This document shows positions 22,330 to 31,744 of a stretch of DNA of 64,000 bases, in pieces (position 1 is the first letter of the stretch; the number at the start of each line of letters is the position of its first letter). The position numbers and the translations under genes are program-made. The notes beneath the pieces were generated by a model, which saw only the letters and a program-made list of their open reading frames with translations, had not been told where the DNA came from and did no database searches. The stretch comes from Cristatella mucedo (taxonomy: Eukaryota; Bryozoa; Phylactolaemata; Cristatellidae): NCBI GenBank assembly GCA_009760855.2, contig WPIO01000235.1:167725-231724 (forward strand). Reading direction: 5' to 3'.

Positions 22330-22628
22330 CGTAAATTAAAACACTGAGTAACGCATCTATTTATGACAGCATTTAGTAGGTCCCAGTGATTATTTCTTTA
22401 TGTGCTTATGCGTGTTGACATTGTTGCAAGCTGCCACTAACCACACTTGTATGCTGACCCAGTGCATTTCACCCCTAACCACGTTACTCATGTTATTAAT
22501 CAAGCACGACCCCACTCACCAGTCCATCGTGTTTCCTTTGCAGCAAATGTGGAGCGCCTGGAGAGAGATTGAGTTCTCTGATGGTGCTTTAACAAGTGTA
22601 TTATTATTATTATTATTATTATTATTAC
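22330..22628 (+). mobile_element. LINE-A 3' end
   Basis: Plus-strand UTR (GCATTTAGTAGGTCCC, GCTGCCACTAACCACAC, TGCATTTCACCCCTAACCAC), 3' hairpin (GAGCGCCTGGAGAGAGATTG, TTCTCTGATGGTGCTTTA) and an (ATT)n tail of about eight units. The 5'-truncated start lies near 22330. Confidence 0.82.
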
Positions 22629-22977
22629 AGTACTCTACCAGCTCAATTATGCAAGTGACTCTTCAGGATTATTTTGCTTGTGGCGATAGATGCATTACTT
22701 GCCAACAAAGTTGTGCGTTATAACGACATTGTGAGATGAAAAACTACGGGCAGTATATTACATTACTGCCACTTTTTGAGCAATAGAAGTTTTTAATTTC
22801 ACGAGCCAAACTGTTAATACATTTTCCACAAATCACAGCTCAACAAAGAACGCAAGTTGGTGGAATCTTAGCTGGTCTTGCTGCAATAATAGTTTGCATT
22901 TAGTTAAATTTAAAGATTATTTGGAGTTACTTCTTCGTTTAACTAACGAACTTTTTAATCTCTTCTTTTTGAAGCAG

Positions 22978-23139
22978 GCTCTTAACCCTCTATGGCAGCA
23001 GCCAAGAAATATCTGCTGGATGATATCCATAAAAGTATTTCGCAGTGCTAAATACTTCACATCTCAACAGACCCGGCAAATCGCACTTTACGTGTACGAA
23101 AACGGTGCACTGGAACAATCAAAATGGGTGACAATAGAG
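22978..23139 (+). pseudogene. Dead first-half CARD exon
   Basis: Aligns with the intact exon at 23300-23466. A strong acceptor (pyrimidine tract then GAAGCAG) ends at 22977. In the expected phase-1 frame it has a TAA at 22983-22985, then reads AAAKKYLLDDIHKSIS (helix-1-like). A frameshift then moves the rest to the next frame (YFTSQQTRQIALYVYENGAL). That part lines up with LSYERVLQIARILYGKGIL of the intact exon: QIA, Y, G and L coincide. The donor is lost (GAG/ATTAGC where the intact copy has CAG/GTACTC). Length is 162 bases against 164-167 in intact exons, consistent with the frame break. Confidence 0.6.
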
Positions 23140-23299
23140 ATTAGCCTCATATATTAAATGGGAAACTAGTGTGCCCAAGTTAGTTTTAGTTAATAACTGG
23201 CGACATTAGTTTTGGTCAAATGTCTGACAGTAAGCATACAGTACGCATTGTTTTTTAAGCGGTATTATTTTTCATTTCGTGTTCGTCCATGTCTTGTAG

Positions 23300-23466
23300 A
23301 AGTAGACGTACAATCTTCGGTGGCTACCGACCGAGATCTGCAGTCTGCTATCCAAAGGAAATATTCTGACATTGTAAATGGACTGAGCTACGAAAGAGTT
23401 TTGCAGATTGCAAGAATTTTGTATGGAAAAGGCATTCTGATTAAACAGGAACTCGAGGCAATACAG
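23300..23466 (+). CDS. CARD domain exon, first half (cassette 1)
   Basis: Predicted internal exon of 167 bases, acceptor GTCTTGTAG ending 23299, donor CAG/GTACTC after 23466. It starts in phase 1 and ends in phase 0. The product includes LQSAIQRKYSDIVNGL and ERVLQIARILYGKGILIKQ, matching the first three helices of a caspase-recruitment domain, where the third helix follows an 'iL---E' turn. Joined to 25505 it makes a full six-helix CARD. The one-base overhang needed at its start is what the Roco exon donor (9848) supplies. CARDs bind other CARDs to assemble caspase- or kinase-activating complexes in the cytoplasm. The fold assignment is by pattern, not by search. Alternative: a related death-fold domain. 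Confidence 0.68.
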
Positions 23467-24333
23467 GTACTCAATTTATAATCTATTGTAGGAGCTACGC
23501 TTGAAATTAGAAGCTCCTTGGCTGATCTATGAGGGCTCGCCTCAGTAGGTAAAACCTGCCAAGCATTTATTATTTTTAATCCTAAGGATGGTAGCTGTTG
23601 CAATAACCGCTTGCAGTGGAATACACTCAACTGCCTGGTGCAGGACTTTAACTCACTGCTAGGTCTTCATGTAAGGGCACTTAGTCCTAGTTCAAGTCAC
23701 AGGTCGGTACCTATAAGAAGTAAACGGCAGATCGGCCAAGTTATTGTTAAGCATACATCTCGGAAATTGTTTATTGATTTGCGAATGATGAATTCCTAGC
23801 TATAATCACAACCCAGTTCTTTATTTGAGTAAATGTCTTGACCATTAAGCACAAACTGCTGCTGAACAATAGCACAATATAGCACTGTAGCACAAATGGC
23901 AAACTATATCGAGTATTTGCATAGTACCTGACGAGAATTAATTCTTAACTTTAGCACTTAGCATTTTCTAGGAATGGTGCGTATAACGATTACGGATACT
24001 GTATTAGTGTTTTCTTTTATACTGGTGGCATTGCTTAAATAGCTATACTTTTCGTTATTGAAGTCCGCTGCAGTTTAATCTATCAATGCATGTCCAATTT
24101 CAGTAGGCCGAGCTTCAATCTTAAAGAGAATCAGTTAGACAGTGCCCTAATCCTGCTGCCGTCTCGCCTGACTCTTCCTGGTCGTTGTGCATGTGCCCTT
24201 GCTTGATGACCGTCATTGCTATTTTTCAGAAGATCGACGGATAACTTTAACTCAGCACGCGGTTCTGACACCCATTCAGGTTCCTGACTGTCTTACGGTT
24301 TGATCTGTTTGAGCAGCTGAAAGTGGCTGCTTA

Positions 24334-24747
24334 TCAGTTTCAGCCTGTTCGTGCCCTCAGGTCCTGTGTGGACAATAAATTAGCTGTCCCATTCCTCCGC
24401 TTAAAGACAGTTGGCGACAGAAGCTTTAGCTCTGCAGGTCCTAGACTGTGGAACTCGCTTCCACAATTCCTACGCAACGACATCTACTCTCCAACTGCCG
24501 ACTATGGCACATCTTTTTCAGCGGTCCTGAACTGCTACTTGTATGCTACTCACTACCTCAACTGCTCTCCTAACTCTGCTATGCTTCCCACTTTCTCTTT
24601 GTTGCGTGAGACGAAGTCTGTTGGCTACCGAATGCGTACCGAAAGCCGCTTAGGCTGTGAGTGCGCTATACAAAACTCTCCTGCGTAACACCCACGTGGT
24701 CTTTATGACTTTGTGGAGTTACTGGCGGAGATACATTACATTACATT
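24334..24747 (+). mobile_element. LINE-C 3' end
   Basis: Plus strand, C-terminal ORF2 part with LRSCVDNKLAVPFLRLKTVG and SFSSAGPRLWNSLPQFLR (24323-24688). It ends at a stop, a short UTR and ATTACATTACATT. The frame is intact over its retained length, suggesting a fairly young insertion. Confidence 0.85.
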
Positions 24748-25265
24748 CAGGGAGTGTGGATGAGTATAGGCGGTTCGGAGAAGTTGTTGAAGTTTAGAGA
24801 GTTCAGTGAGTTTGCAGAGCTCAGCTGAATGCCAGTAATTGTACTTAGGTAAGTACAGTTGGTTGAAGGAAGTATTCAGGGAGTTCTCGCAAATTGAAGA
24901 ACTTTAAGGAATGTGGGTAGTTCTAGGGCAAAGCCATATTCCCTTAATCATGTCAGCTTTTAAGCTCGTGACGTGTTGGCTATATGTTCAGATAGAAATG
25001 GAGGAATGTGAATTATAAGGTAGCTTTTGCCACTGGAAAATGCAGTTACGTAGTAACAGGACAGCTGTGCAAAAGTAACTATTCAAGGTATCCCTTCTCC
25101 AAAAATCTAGTCTTTAGTTTAATTAAGTTAAATCCAGAAGAAAATTGAGCGTTGAAGTGAACCCAAACTAACTTGACAATCTGATGTACTGCAAGACAAC
25201 ACTCCAATTTTCGTCAGTGCGATTCACCTGTGCTCAAATCGTTTCGGCTAAGGCTTTTCCTTACT

Positions 25266-25475
25266 AATCGACACTGTGCATGCTGCCACTGACCACACTT
25301 GCATGCTGACCCTGTGCATGTCACCCCTAACCATGTTATTCATGTTTTTTATCAAGCAGGATATTACTCACCATTCAATCGCGGTTCCCTTTGCAGCAAA
25401 TGTAAAGCGCCTAGAAAGAGATTGAGCTCTCTGAGGGCGTTTTATCAAGTGCATTATTATTATTATTAATGCTAA
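25266..25475 (+). mobile_element. LINE-A 3' end just upstream of a CARD exon
   Basis: UTR (GTGCATGCTGCCACTGACCA, TCACCCCTAACCATG), 3' hairpin (AAAGCGCCTAGAAAGAGATT, CTCTGAGGGCGTTTTATC) and ATT repeats. It lies within the intron directly before the 25505 acceptor, so the present polypyrimidine region may be partly made of or displaced by the insertion. Confidence 0.83.
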
Positions 25476-25504
25476 TATTAATACTATTACCACTGCTTTC
25501 GTAG

Positions 25505-25672
25505 GCGAAGAGAACAGCTACGGACGCAGCTGGTCATCTCGTAGACCTCGTTCTGAAGTCGGGAGAAAGAGCAGCTGAGGCCTTCCTTGCTGCTCTTCGC
25601 GATAAAAGCGTGGCAGCAGGTGAACTGGCCGTCTTGATCGAGAAGGAGATTTCGCTGAGAGGGCCCAGGTGA
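25505..25672 (+). CDS. CARD domain exon, second half (cassette 1, terminal)
   Basis: The acceptor GCTTTCGTAG ends at 25504. In phase 0 it encodes 55 codons to a TGA (25670-25672). GHLVDLVLKSGERAAEAFLA with ALRDKSVAAGELAVLIEKE is the classic CARD end: an 'LLD-L--rG--A---F--aL' helix 4-5 pair and a final helix. The sequence CCCAG/GTGAGT at 25668 is also a consensus donor, so the exon could instead splice onward in phase 2. No phase-2 partner was recognised downstream, so I prefer the stop. With 23300-23466 it gives one complete CARD. Known CARD proteins act in apoptosis and innate immune signalling. Function here is inferred only. Confidence 0.75.
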   Translation, partial: AKRTATDAAGHLVDLVLKSGERAAEAFLAALRDKSVAAGELAVLIEKEISLRGPR

Positions 25673-25768
25673 GTAGCCGTTAATTGAGTCCGGGTGAGTC
25701 CCTGATCGGTGAGCCCGGGTGAGTAGCCGTTAATTGAGTCCGGGTGAGTATCCGATTAGTTTGCCTTA
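25669..25768 (+). repeat. 25-bp minisatellite of GTGAGT donor motifs
   Basis: GTGAGT occurs at 25669, 25694, 25719 and 25744, exactly 25 bases apart. Units 1 and 3 share GTGAGTAGCCGTTAATTGAG, making a 50-bp dimer repeat. The array begins at the CARD exon end. Confidence 0.85.
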
Positions 25769-25897
25769 GTTAGTTCCCTTTAAGCATTTTTTCGTTGTAA
25801 TAGGATGCCTGCTGAGACCTGGGCATGTGAAGATGCGTGGCCACGTTATAAGAGTGCAGCCACTTCTGTAGTTGGTGTGGATATTTGGCGAGGGTAT

Positions 25898-26050
25898 CAC
25901 TTAAAAAAATAAAATTAATTTGTATTGCAACCCAAATTAAGTTAATCTCTATTCAGGTGCTTCACAAATGCCACAGGCCTCGAGCCCACGACCTCAGCCA
26001 GACCATGGTCGGAGCGATTACCTTAACCACTGGACCAAACTAGCTTGAAC
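25898..26050 (-). mobile_element. SINE-1 copy
   Basis: Complement of the SINE-1 structure. The 3' part lies at about 25910-25975, the B-box region is CTCGAGCCCACGACCTC (25979-25995), and the A-box region is TTACCTTAACCACTGGACC (26018-26036). Confidence 0.78.
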
Positions 26051-26574
26051 TTGGGTTTCGACCGTGGAAAGTTCCAGTAGTTCTTCTACAGTCGCTCACC
26101 ATTCAATTTCAAGCCATTTGCAATCCCATTGGAGCAGACTTTCGAATCTATTGTTTTCAGTTTACTCGATAACATGCTGCATATAGTGGCAGTAGTCTAT
26201 CGCCTCCTACGAACCAAGTCTTGTTATAGAACATCGTTCCGATCTTATTTCAATTCTGTGTGCACGACATCGCTCTTTCCTCGTTCCGGGTGAAATCTAC
26301 ATTCATTTTGATAAGTTATCTGACGCTTTCAGCACAGAATTTTGAGTACCGAGTGACTCTTTGTCTCTTGTGGCTTACGTGCATGGCCCTAGTTACATTA
26401 CGGGTCACACGCTCAATCACATTTTCACCTAAAACAGACGCTATAATAAAAAATGAAGGCTAGATTTCGATTATCTGACCAAAAGCAGATCTCATTCATT
26501 CAACAATTGGTTCTCTCATATTCCCTCATTTTCTTCTAAATTCACCCGTGAATCGCAAAACCTAAAACGAGTTG

Positions 26575-27345
26575 AGAGAATTCGACTTACCCCAGGGCTT
26601 GGAGAGATCAAAGCAATGGTGCGACTCGGTCTCATCAGCATTAAGGTGAAAGCCTTGGTTGTGCTGGGCAATTATATAGGCTAGAGGGAGAGTATAAGCC
26701 GTGAAAAGCGGGGGACCAAGCACAAAGCCCCGAGGTAGCCAATATTTCAGAGGCTCTTCGGATGCTATTCGTTCGTTCGCATCAATAGTCCAGAGTCTCC
26801 AACTTGGATAGGACCTGAACCATTGTAGGGTAGTGGTGCCCAGGCGGGATTAGAGGAAGTGGAGAAGGACTTGGGAACTAATAGTACTAAAAGCTGCCGA
26901 AAGATCAAGCAAGACAAGCAGAGAGACTTGGCCTAACTCTGCATTCCTAAGTTCGTCGTTATACATCCGAAGCAATGCTGACTCTGCAGAGTGATTAGCT
27001 CTGAAACCAGAGTAGAACTGACCAGCAAGGTTGGAATTTTCAAAAGATGAATTCAGCTGGTTTGCCACCACTCGTTCCAGTGTTTTTGTTAGGAACTGTA
27101 GGCGGAAGGTGCTCAAGCTGTCTTGGTCTAGTGTTGTTTTCCTGAGTAGTGGTCTGATCACAGCATTTCTGAAAGGTAGTGGCACCTGACATGAGCCTAA
27201 TGGCATATTTATGACGTTGTGTATGGAAGCAGCAGGTCAACTCATCCTGCAAGCAGAGCAGTTGGAGCATGGTCGAGAGGACTAGGTGTCTTCTTTTATT
27301 GGGATGTAAACTTCTGGACTAGGTCACTAGTGACCTTTAATGTAG
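26575..27345 (-). mobile_element. Inverted LINE-A RT block
   Basis: Minus-strand RT fingers region (26850-27206: FRANHSAESALLRMYND, LLVLLDLSAAFSTI), running from near the YADD block at its left end to the region upstream of RT at its right. It lies head to head with the plus-strand LINE-A blocks on both sides. Confidence 0.75.
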
Positions 27346-28949
27346 ACATTGAAGTGCTGCATGGAGTTGAGGGACAGGTCTACACCACGCGTGAGGCCAC
27401 GCATGACCTCTTCCATCTCCTCACCCTCTCCCGGATTAGCTCCTTACCTTATGATCCTTGTGATGATCTAGCCGATCGCTTCTCTCGATTCTCTATGCAG
27501 AAGGTAGGATAGTCATGACAACCAAGGCTTTCACCTGTGAATGCTGATGAGACTGAGTCGCACCATTGCTTTGATCTCTCCAAGCCCTGGGGTAAGTCGA
27601 AGTCTCTTAACTCGCATAAGGACATAATCAGGTAGTCCATCCCTGCGATGACAACATCCCATCTAGAATGCTGTTCCCGATTCCTGGCTGCTCCTCAATG
27701 TCTACATTTAAGCAGGTCACTAGTGATCTAGTCCTGAAGTTTGTATCACAGTCAAAGAAGACAACAAGTCCTCTGGACCCTATTCCGACTGTCCTGCTCT
27801 TACTTTGCATTGATCTGCTGCTGCCATGTATAACTAACATCATTAATGTGTCATTAGCCTCAGGTCATGTCCCGGCACCTTTCAAAAAAGCTGTAGTCAG
27901 GCCACTTTTCAAGAAGGGACCCTAGACCCAGAGAACTTGAGCAACTACCTGCTCAGTCTCCCTTCTACCATACACTGGAACGGGTCGTGGCGGACCAGCT
28001 GAACTGGCATATTGAAACATCAAACCTTGCTAGTAAGTTCCAGTCTGGCTTTAGAGCTAATCACTCCCGAGAGTCAGGGGCGTACAACGACCCTCTTAGT
28101 AATACAGACATAGATAGTGTCTCTGCTTATTTTGCTCGAACTTTCGGCAGCTTTTGATGCTATCGATCACAAAGTTCTTCTAGAGCGCCTCTCATCTTGC
28201 CTTGGCATCACTGGCACTGCTCTGCAATGGTTCAGATCCTATCTTAGTGGGAGACTCCAGAGTATTGATGTGAATGGACAAAGATCATCAGAGGTACCTC
28301 TGAAATATGGGGTACCTCAGGGCTCCGTGATAGGTCCGGTTCTTTTCACGGTTTATACTCTCCCTCTTGCTGATGTGATTGCCAAGCACAATCTAGGCTT
28401 TAACTTCTATGCAGATTACACTCAGTTGTACCTTTGCTTTGATCCCTCCCAGCCTTTGAGCACCTCGAATTCTCCCAACTCACTTGCTGCATGTATTGAT
28501 GACATCTGCACAAGTATGGGAGCAAATTTCTAAAATTAAACGATGATAAAACTAACTTACTAGTTATGGGCAAACCCGGTGTGATTCAGAAATTGGAAAG
28601 GCTGACTCTCAAAATTGGCTCTGCCAGCATATCTCCTGTTGAATCAACTCGAAATCTAGGTGACATATTCCAAAGCGACCTCTCGTTAGACGACCTTATC
28701 AGCTCAACAGTCAAATCTTCCTATTTTCAGCTTCATAACATTGCTAAAAGTCGGGCTTGTTTAGATAAGGATACAACGTGTAAGTTGGTCCATGCTTTCA
28801 TGATATCCCATCTTGAATTCTGAAAATCACTACTTGCTAGCCTACTAGCATGTGCATTAAGCGATTACAGCTTGTGCAAAGCTCTGCAGCTAGGCTTGTC
28901 TGTCGTGGCGGGAAAAGTAAATACAGTGTGATTTAACCTCCTCATTTTT

Positions 28950-29040
28950 ACAGCCCCAGAAAAGCCCTAAATGCTATCACCACGGCCTGCAGCTGCAATA
29001 AAAAATCGTCCACTGCAATGTACTAAACCAGGATCTCGGG
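28950..29040 (-). mobile_element. SINE-2 fragment in LINE-A
   Basis: Contains GCTATCACCACGGCCTGCAG and GGATCTCGGGTCGTG. These match the middle of the SINE-2 copies at 42640 and 53420 in minus orientation, and LINE-A sequence flanks both sides. Confidence 0.55.
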
Positions 29041-29215
29041 TCGTGAAAAGCTACTACAATCTTTTGCTGACCTGCATTGGGTCCTAGTCCAGTGAAAATC
29101 GACTACGAGTTTCTATTATCCACGTTTAGGACTTCTCATTTCTTGGCTCCACCATACCTATAATATCTCCTCCTCTCCATGTTAAGCATTGTACCACTAG
29201 GTGTTTTTGAATACA

Positions 29216-29985
29216 CTCGTTCACTCATATCTCGAAAACCCGGAAATCCTTTGGAAAACCATAATTTTAGCTTCCGGAAAAAAGTTTGAAGGGTCCTAAA
29301 GGAGATTGACAAAACTTCGAAGTTTACATGCTAGGCACGGGTAGCCCATGCAGATGAGTTCAAAAGTTTGTAGGTAGTCTTCTCGTAGAAAGTCAATTTG
29401 GAATGTGACAACCTCATTATGTGGAGATGCTGCTCTAGCTGCACTAGCCGAACACATTTTTGAGAGTTAATCTTTTTAATTCTAATTACATTTTCCTATG
29501 CTCGTATTACCGAGTTGGATTTCATTAAAATTCAAAATTGAAAAGTTTCACGCTATCCTAGTGCGAACGTCAGCTCTACGGGTCTGTGATAGAAAAAATA
29601 TTTTAATGAAATTTGGTGGAAGGCACGGATTCTACTGTGTGGCATCTGCCTGCTATCGATAGCCTCGATTGATCGACGGCTTTTTAATTGCACCAGAAAT
29701 CTGCACCTGACCGAGCAGATGGAGAGCCTAAGAGTGTCATCTATCTTATGTCAAGAGGAATATGCGAAAGGCATTGCCAAGGAAATGCGAAACAGGAGCT
29801 TAAGAGAAGATCATTGCCATCGACTGCGCTTGCACTTTGCTCTCAGAAGAATAAGCAAGTTTTCAGCCTGGCCTCACCTCTGCCTTGCCCGTGCAGCCGC
29901 CCTCTGCTGAACCTATTGAATGCCCACACTAACAATCAGTGATTTATAGCTGATGAGCCTGCACCCACTACCCGTCAGGGGGCTG
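29216..29985. other. Unassigned stretch
   Basis: Non-repetitive-looking. Overlapping plus-strand frames at 29688-29942 include a helical-looking 63-codon frame (SSILCQEEYAKGIAKEMRN), but it does not align with the known CARD half-exons and I do not call it a gene. Confidence 0.3.
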
Positions 29986-30382
29986 TTGCTAGCACTTACA
30001 ATGGAGGGTTAGGTCCGAGACGAGATATGAAGGACACAGTGGAACGGACCTCCTAATTGATACGAGTAAGGAAGGAAGCGGACGGATAAGTCCGAGTACG
30101 ACGTCTGGGGAGCCTTTTTTTAGGTTTGAAGTTTTCATTGCCTTGTCAGGCAGCTCTTCCCTTTGAAGGACAACGAGGCTTTGCAGTTTTTGATTGAGTA
30201 CAGCCCCACAGGCGTTGAGGATGCTCGTTTTGATTTTATATTTATGCATACATTGTGTTGAACGAAATGTGATGTAATGGTACTATAGCTGCTCCTGAAT
30301 GGCTTTGAAGGAATTCATCGGAGGAAAAACCATTCAGCTTTCTCGAAGTTTGTCAAATTGGCTGCATTACATTTAATTGTAG

Positions 30383-30577
30383 GAGAATGGCAAACAAGAG
30401 AATGGCAAACGAGAGAATGGGCAGAGGCAAGAAACAGCGAAAGCTTTCGTGAACATCTTCGCTCGACGTGGCGACAAAGCGATCCGAGTTTTCTTGGACA
30501 TTCTCGATTCTGTAGTGGTGTTCCAGTCAGAGCTGGCCGACTGCGTTCACAACTTAGCCGTACCTACAGTTTCATAG
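30383..30577 (+). CDS. CARD domain exon, second half (cassette 2, terminal)
   Basis: Acceptor TAATTGTAG ends at 30382. Phase-0 reading gives 65 codons to TAG. TAKAFVNIFARRGDKAIRVF followed by LDILDS matches CARD helices 4-5 and is clearly related to the exon at 48725. Three in-frame 15-bp repeats (ENGKQ, ENGKR, ENGQR) lengthen its start by ten residues compared with that exon. No first-half exon was recognised in the 7 kb upstream other than 23300, so it would be an alternative 3' end for that cassette or an orphan copy. The open frame despite the repeat expansion hints at coding constraint, but this is not proof of expression. Confidence 0.68.
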   Translation, partial: ENGKQENGKRENGQRQETAKAFVNIFARRGDKAIRVFLDILDSVVVFQSELADCVHNLAVPTVS

Positions 30578-30834
30578 CAGCCCACTTTATGCATGTCACT
30601 CATGTACATAAATCCCTGTCGCCTTGACCTCCCCGAAATAGAAGATCTACGAAGCGACAGATTTGGGCTAACCTTGAAGCCCAGCTACTGTTGTGATGGC
30701 TGTTTTTAACGACGATAAGTACAAGCACATACCACAGCTTTTGTAAATAGGGAGCAAACATTTTCAACAAAAAAATGCGCTACAGCTAGGAGGAAATAGC
30801 CTACCCCAAAACTATACCTATACATACATATATA

Positions 30835-30910
30835 GATATGTGTATATATATATATATGTGTGTGTGTGTGTATGTGTGTGTGTGTTTGTGTGTGTGTGTA
30901 TGTGAGTGCA
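30835..30910. repeat. TA/TG microsatellite
   Basis: A short ATATAT run followed by alternating TG with interruptions (TGTGTATGTGTG, TGTGTTTGTGTG). Confidence 0.9.
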
Positions 30911-31148
30911 TGCATATACATAACAGAAGCTGGCATTATTGACAGGAAATGACAGTACAATTTTGCATATCAAATTGGTTAGATTATTAGAAGGCTAGAA
31001 ATGGCTAGAGGTACAGTGATTGGGATTGTGTGCAGTTCGTGAAATATAAGCGGGTAAAGCCTGATATGTCGTGATATGTGGCCTAGACCTCATCCTCGAA
31101 TGAGTCAGCTTTAAGCTGTGGATAAAGCTGTGCAGCTTTCGCTCTGTG

Positions 31149-31318
<170 letters not shown>

Positions 31319-31744
31319 TGCGAGATATTTTGCATCTGTGCAACAAATTATAGCAGTCAATCACAATCTCTCTGTAATACAGCATACATCTAACGTTGAT
31401 GGTGTGAAACTCAGATAAATTTGAGTGAATATTTTAGTAGGATCTCATTGTAATGTTCCCACTAGATGTGATGTCGCGTGGCTGACTCAAGCTCATGCAA
31501 ATATGCTACAAAGACATGCCACTAATGCAATCCATCTTAAACCCGCAGGTCTGCTGAGCGAAGCACTAATTTATGCATTTATCTTGTATGATTACCTTCA
31601 AAAAAACTAACGCTTCTACTCTCGAAATCCGCTTCAAGCAATGATAAAGGCCCGGCTATGTAATTCCAATAGGTAACACATTGTTCAAACGGAATTATAG
31701 CTTTGATAACATTTTTAAGGGTTCCGTGTCAAGTATGTGCACCA

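Larger units (their letters stand above)
23467..25504. other. Predicted intron splitting CARD cassette 1
   Basis: Phase-0 interval between the two CARD half-exons. It holds a LINE-C end (24334-24747) and a LINE-A end (25266-25475). The LINE-A tail stops only about 30 bases before the acceptor. No other exon was recognised in 23500-24300 or 24760-25260. Confidence 0.5.
26262..29215 (+). mobile_element. Rearranged LINE-A copy
   Basis: Plus-strand blocks are an endonuclease end (26262-26572; GATAAGTTATCTGACGCTTTC), linker and RT (27395-28823; SSLPYDPCDDLADRFSRF, LSAAFDAIDHKVLLERL, YGVPQGSVIGPVLF) and a C-terminal remnant (29045-29215). They are interrupted by an inverted LINE-A block (26575-27345), a further inverted patch (27519-27615) and a SINE-2 scrap (28950-29040). 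The YADD block has become YADY (about 28410), a lesion in the catalytic motif. Multiple frameshifts are present. Confidence 0.8.

Noticed and set aside
29688-29942. Possible missing first-half CARD exon for the exon at 30383
   Set aside because: The frames are helical-looking but do not align with the first-half exons at 23300 or 47813 and lack matching splice phases.
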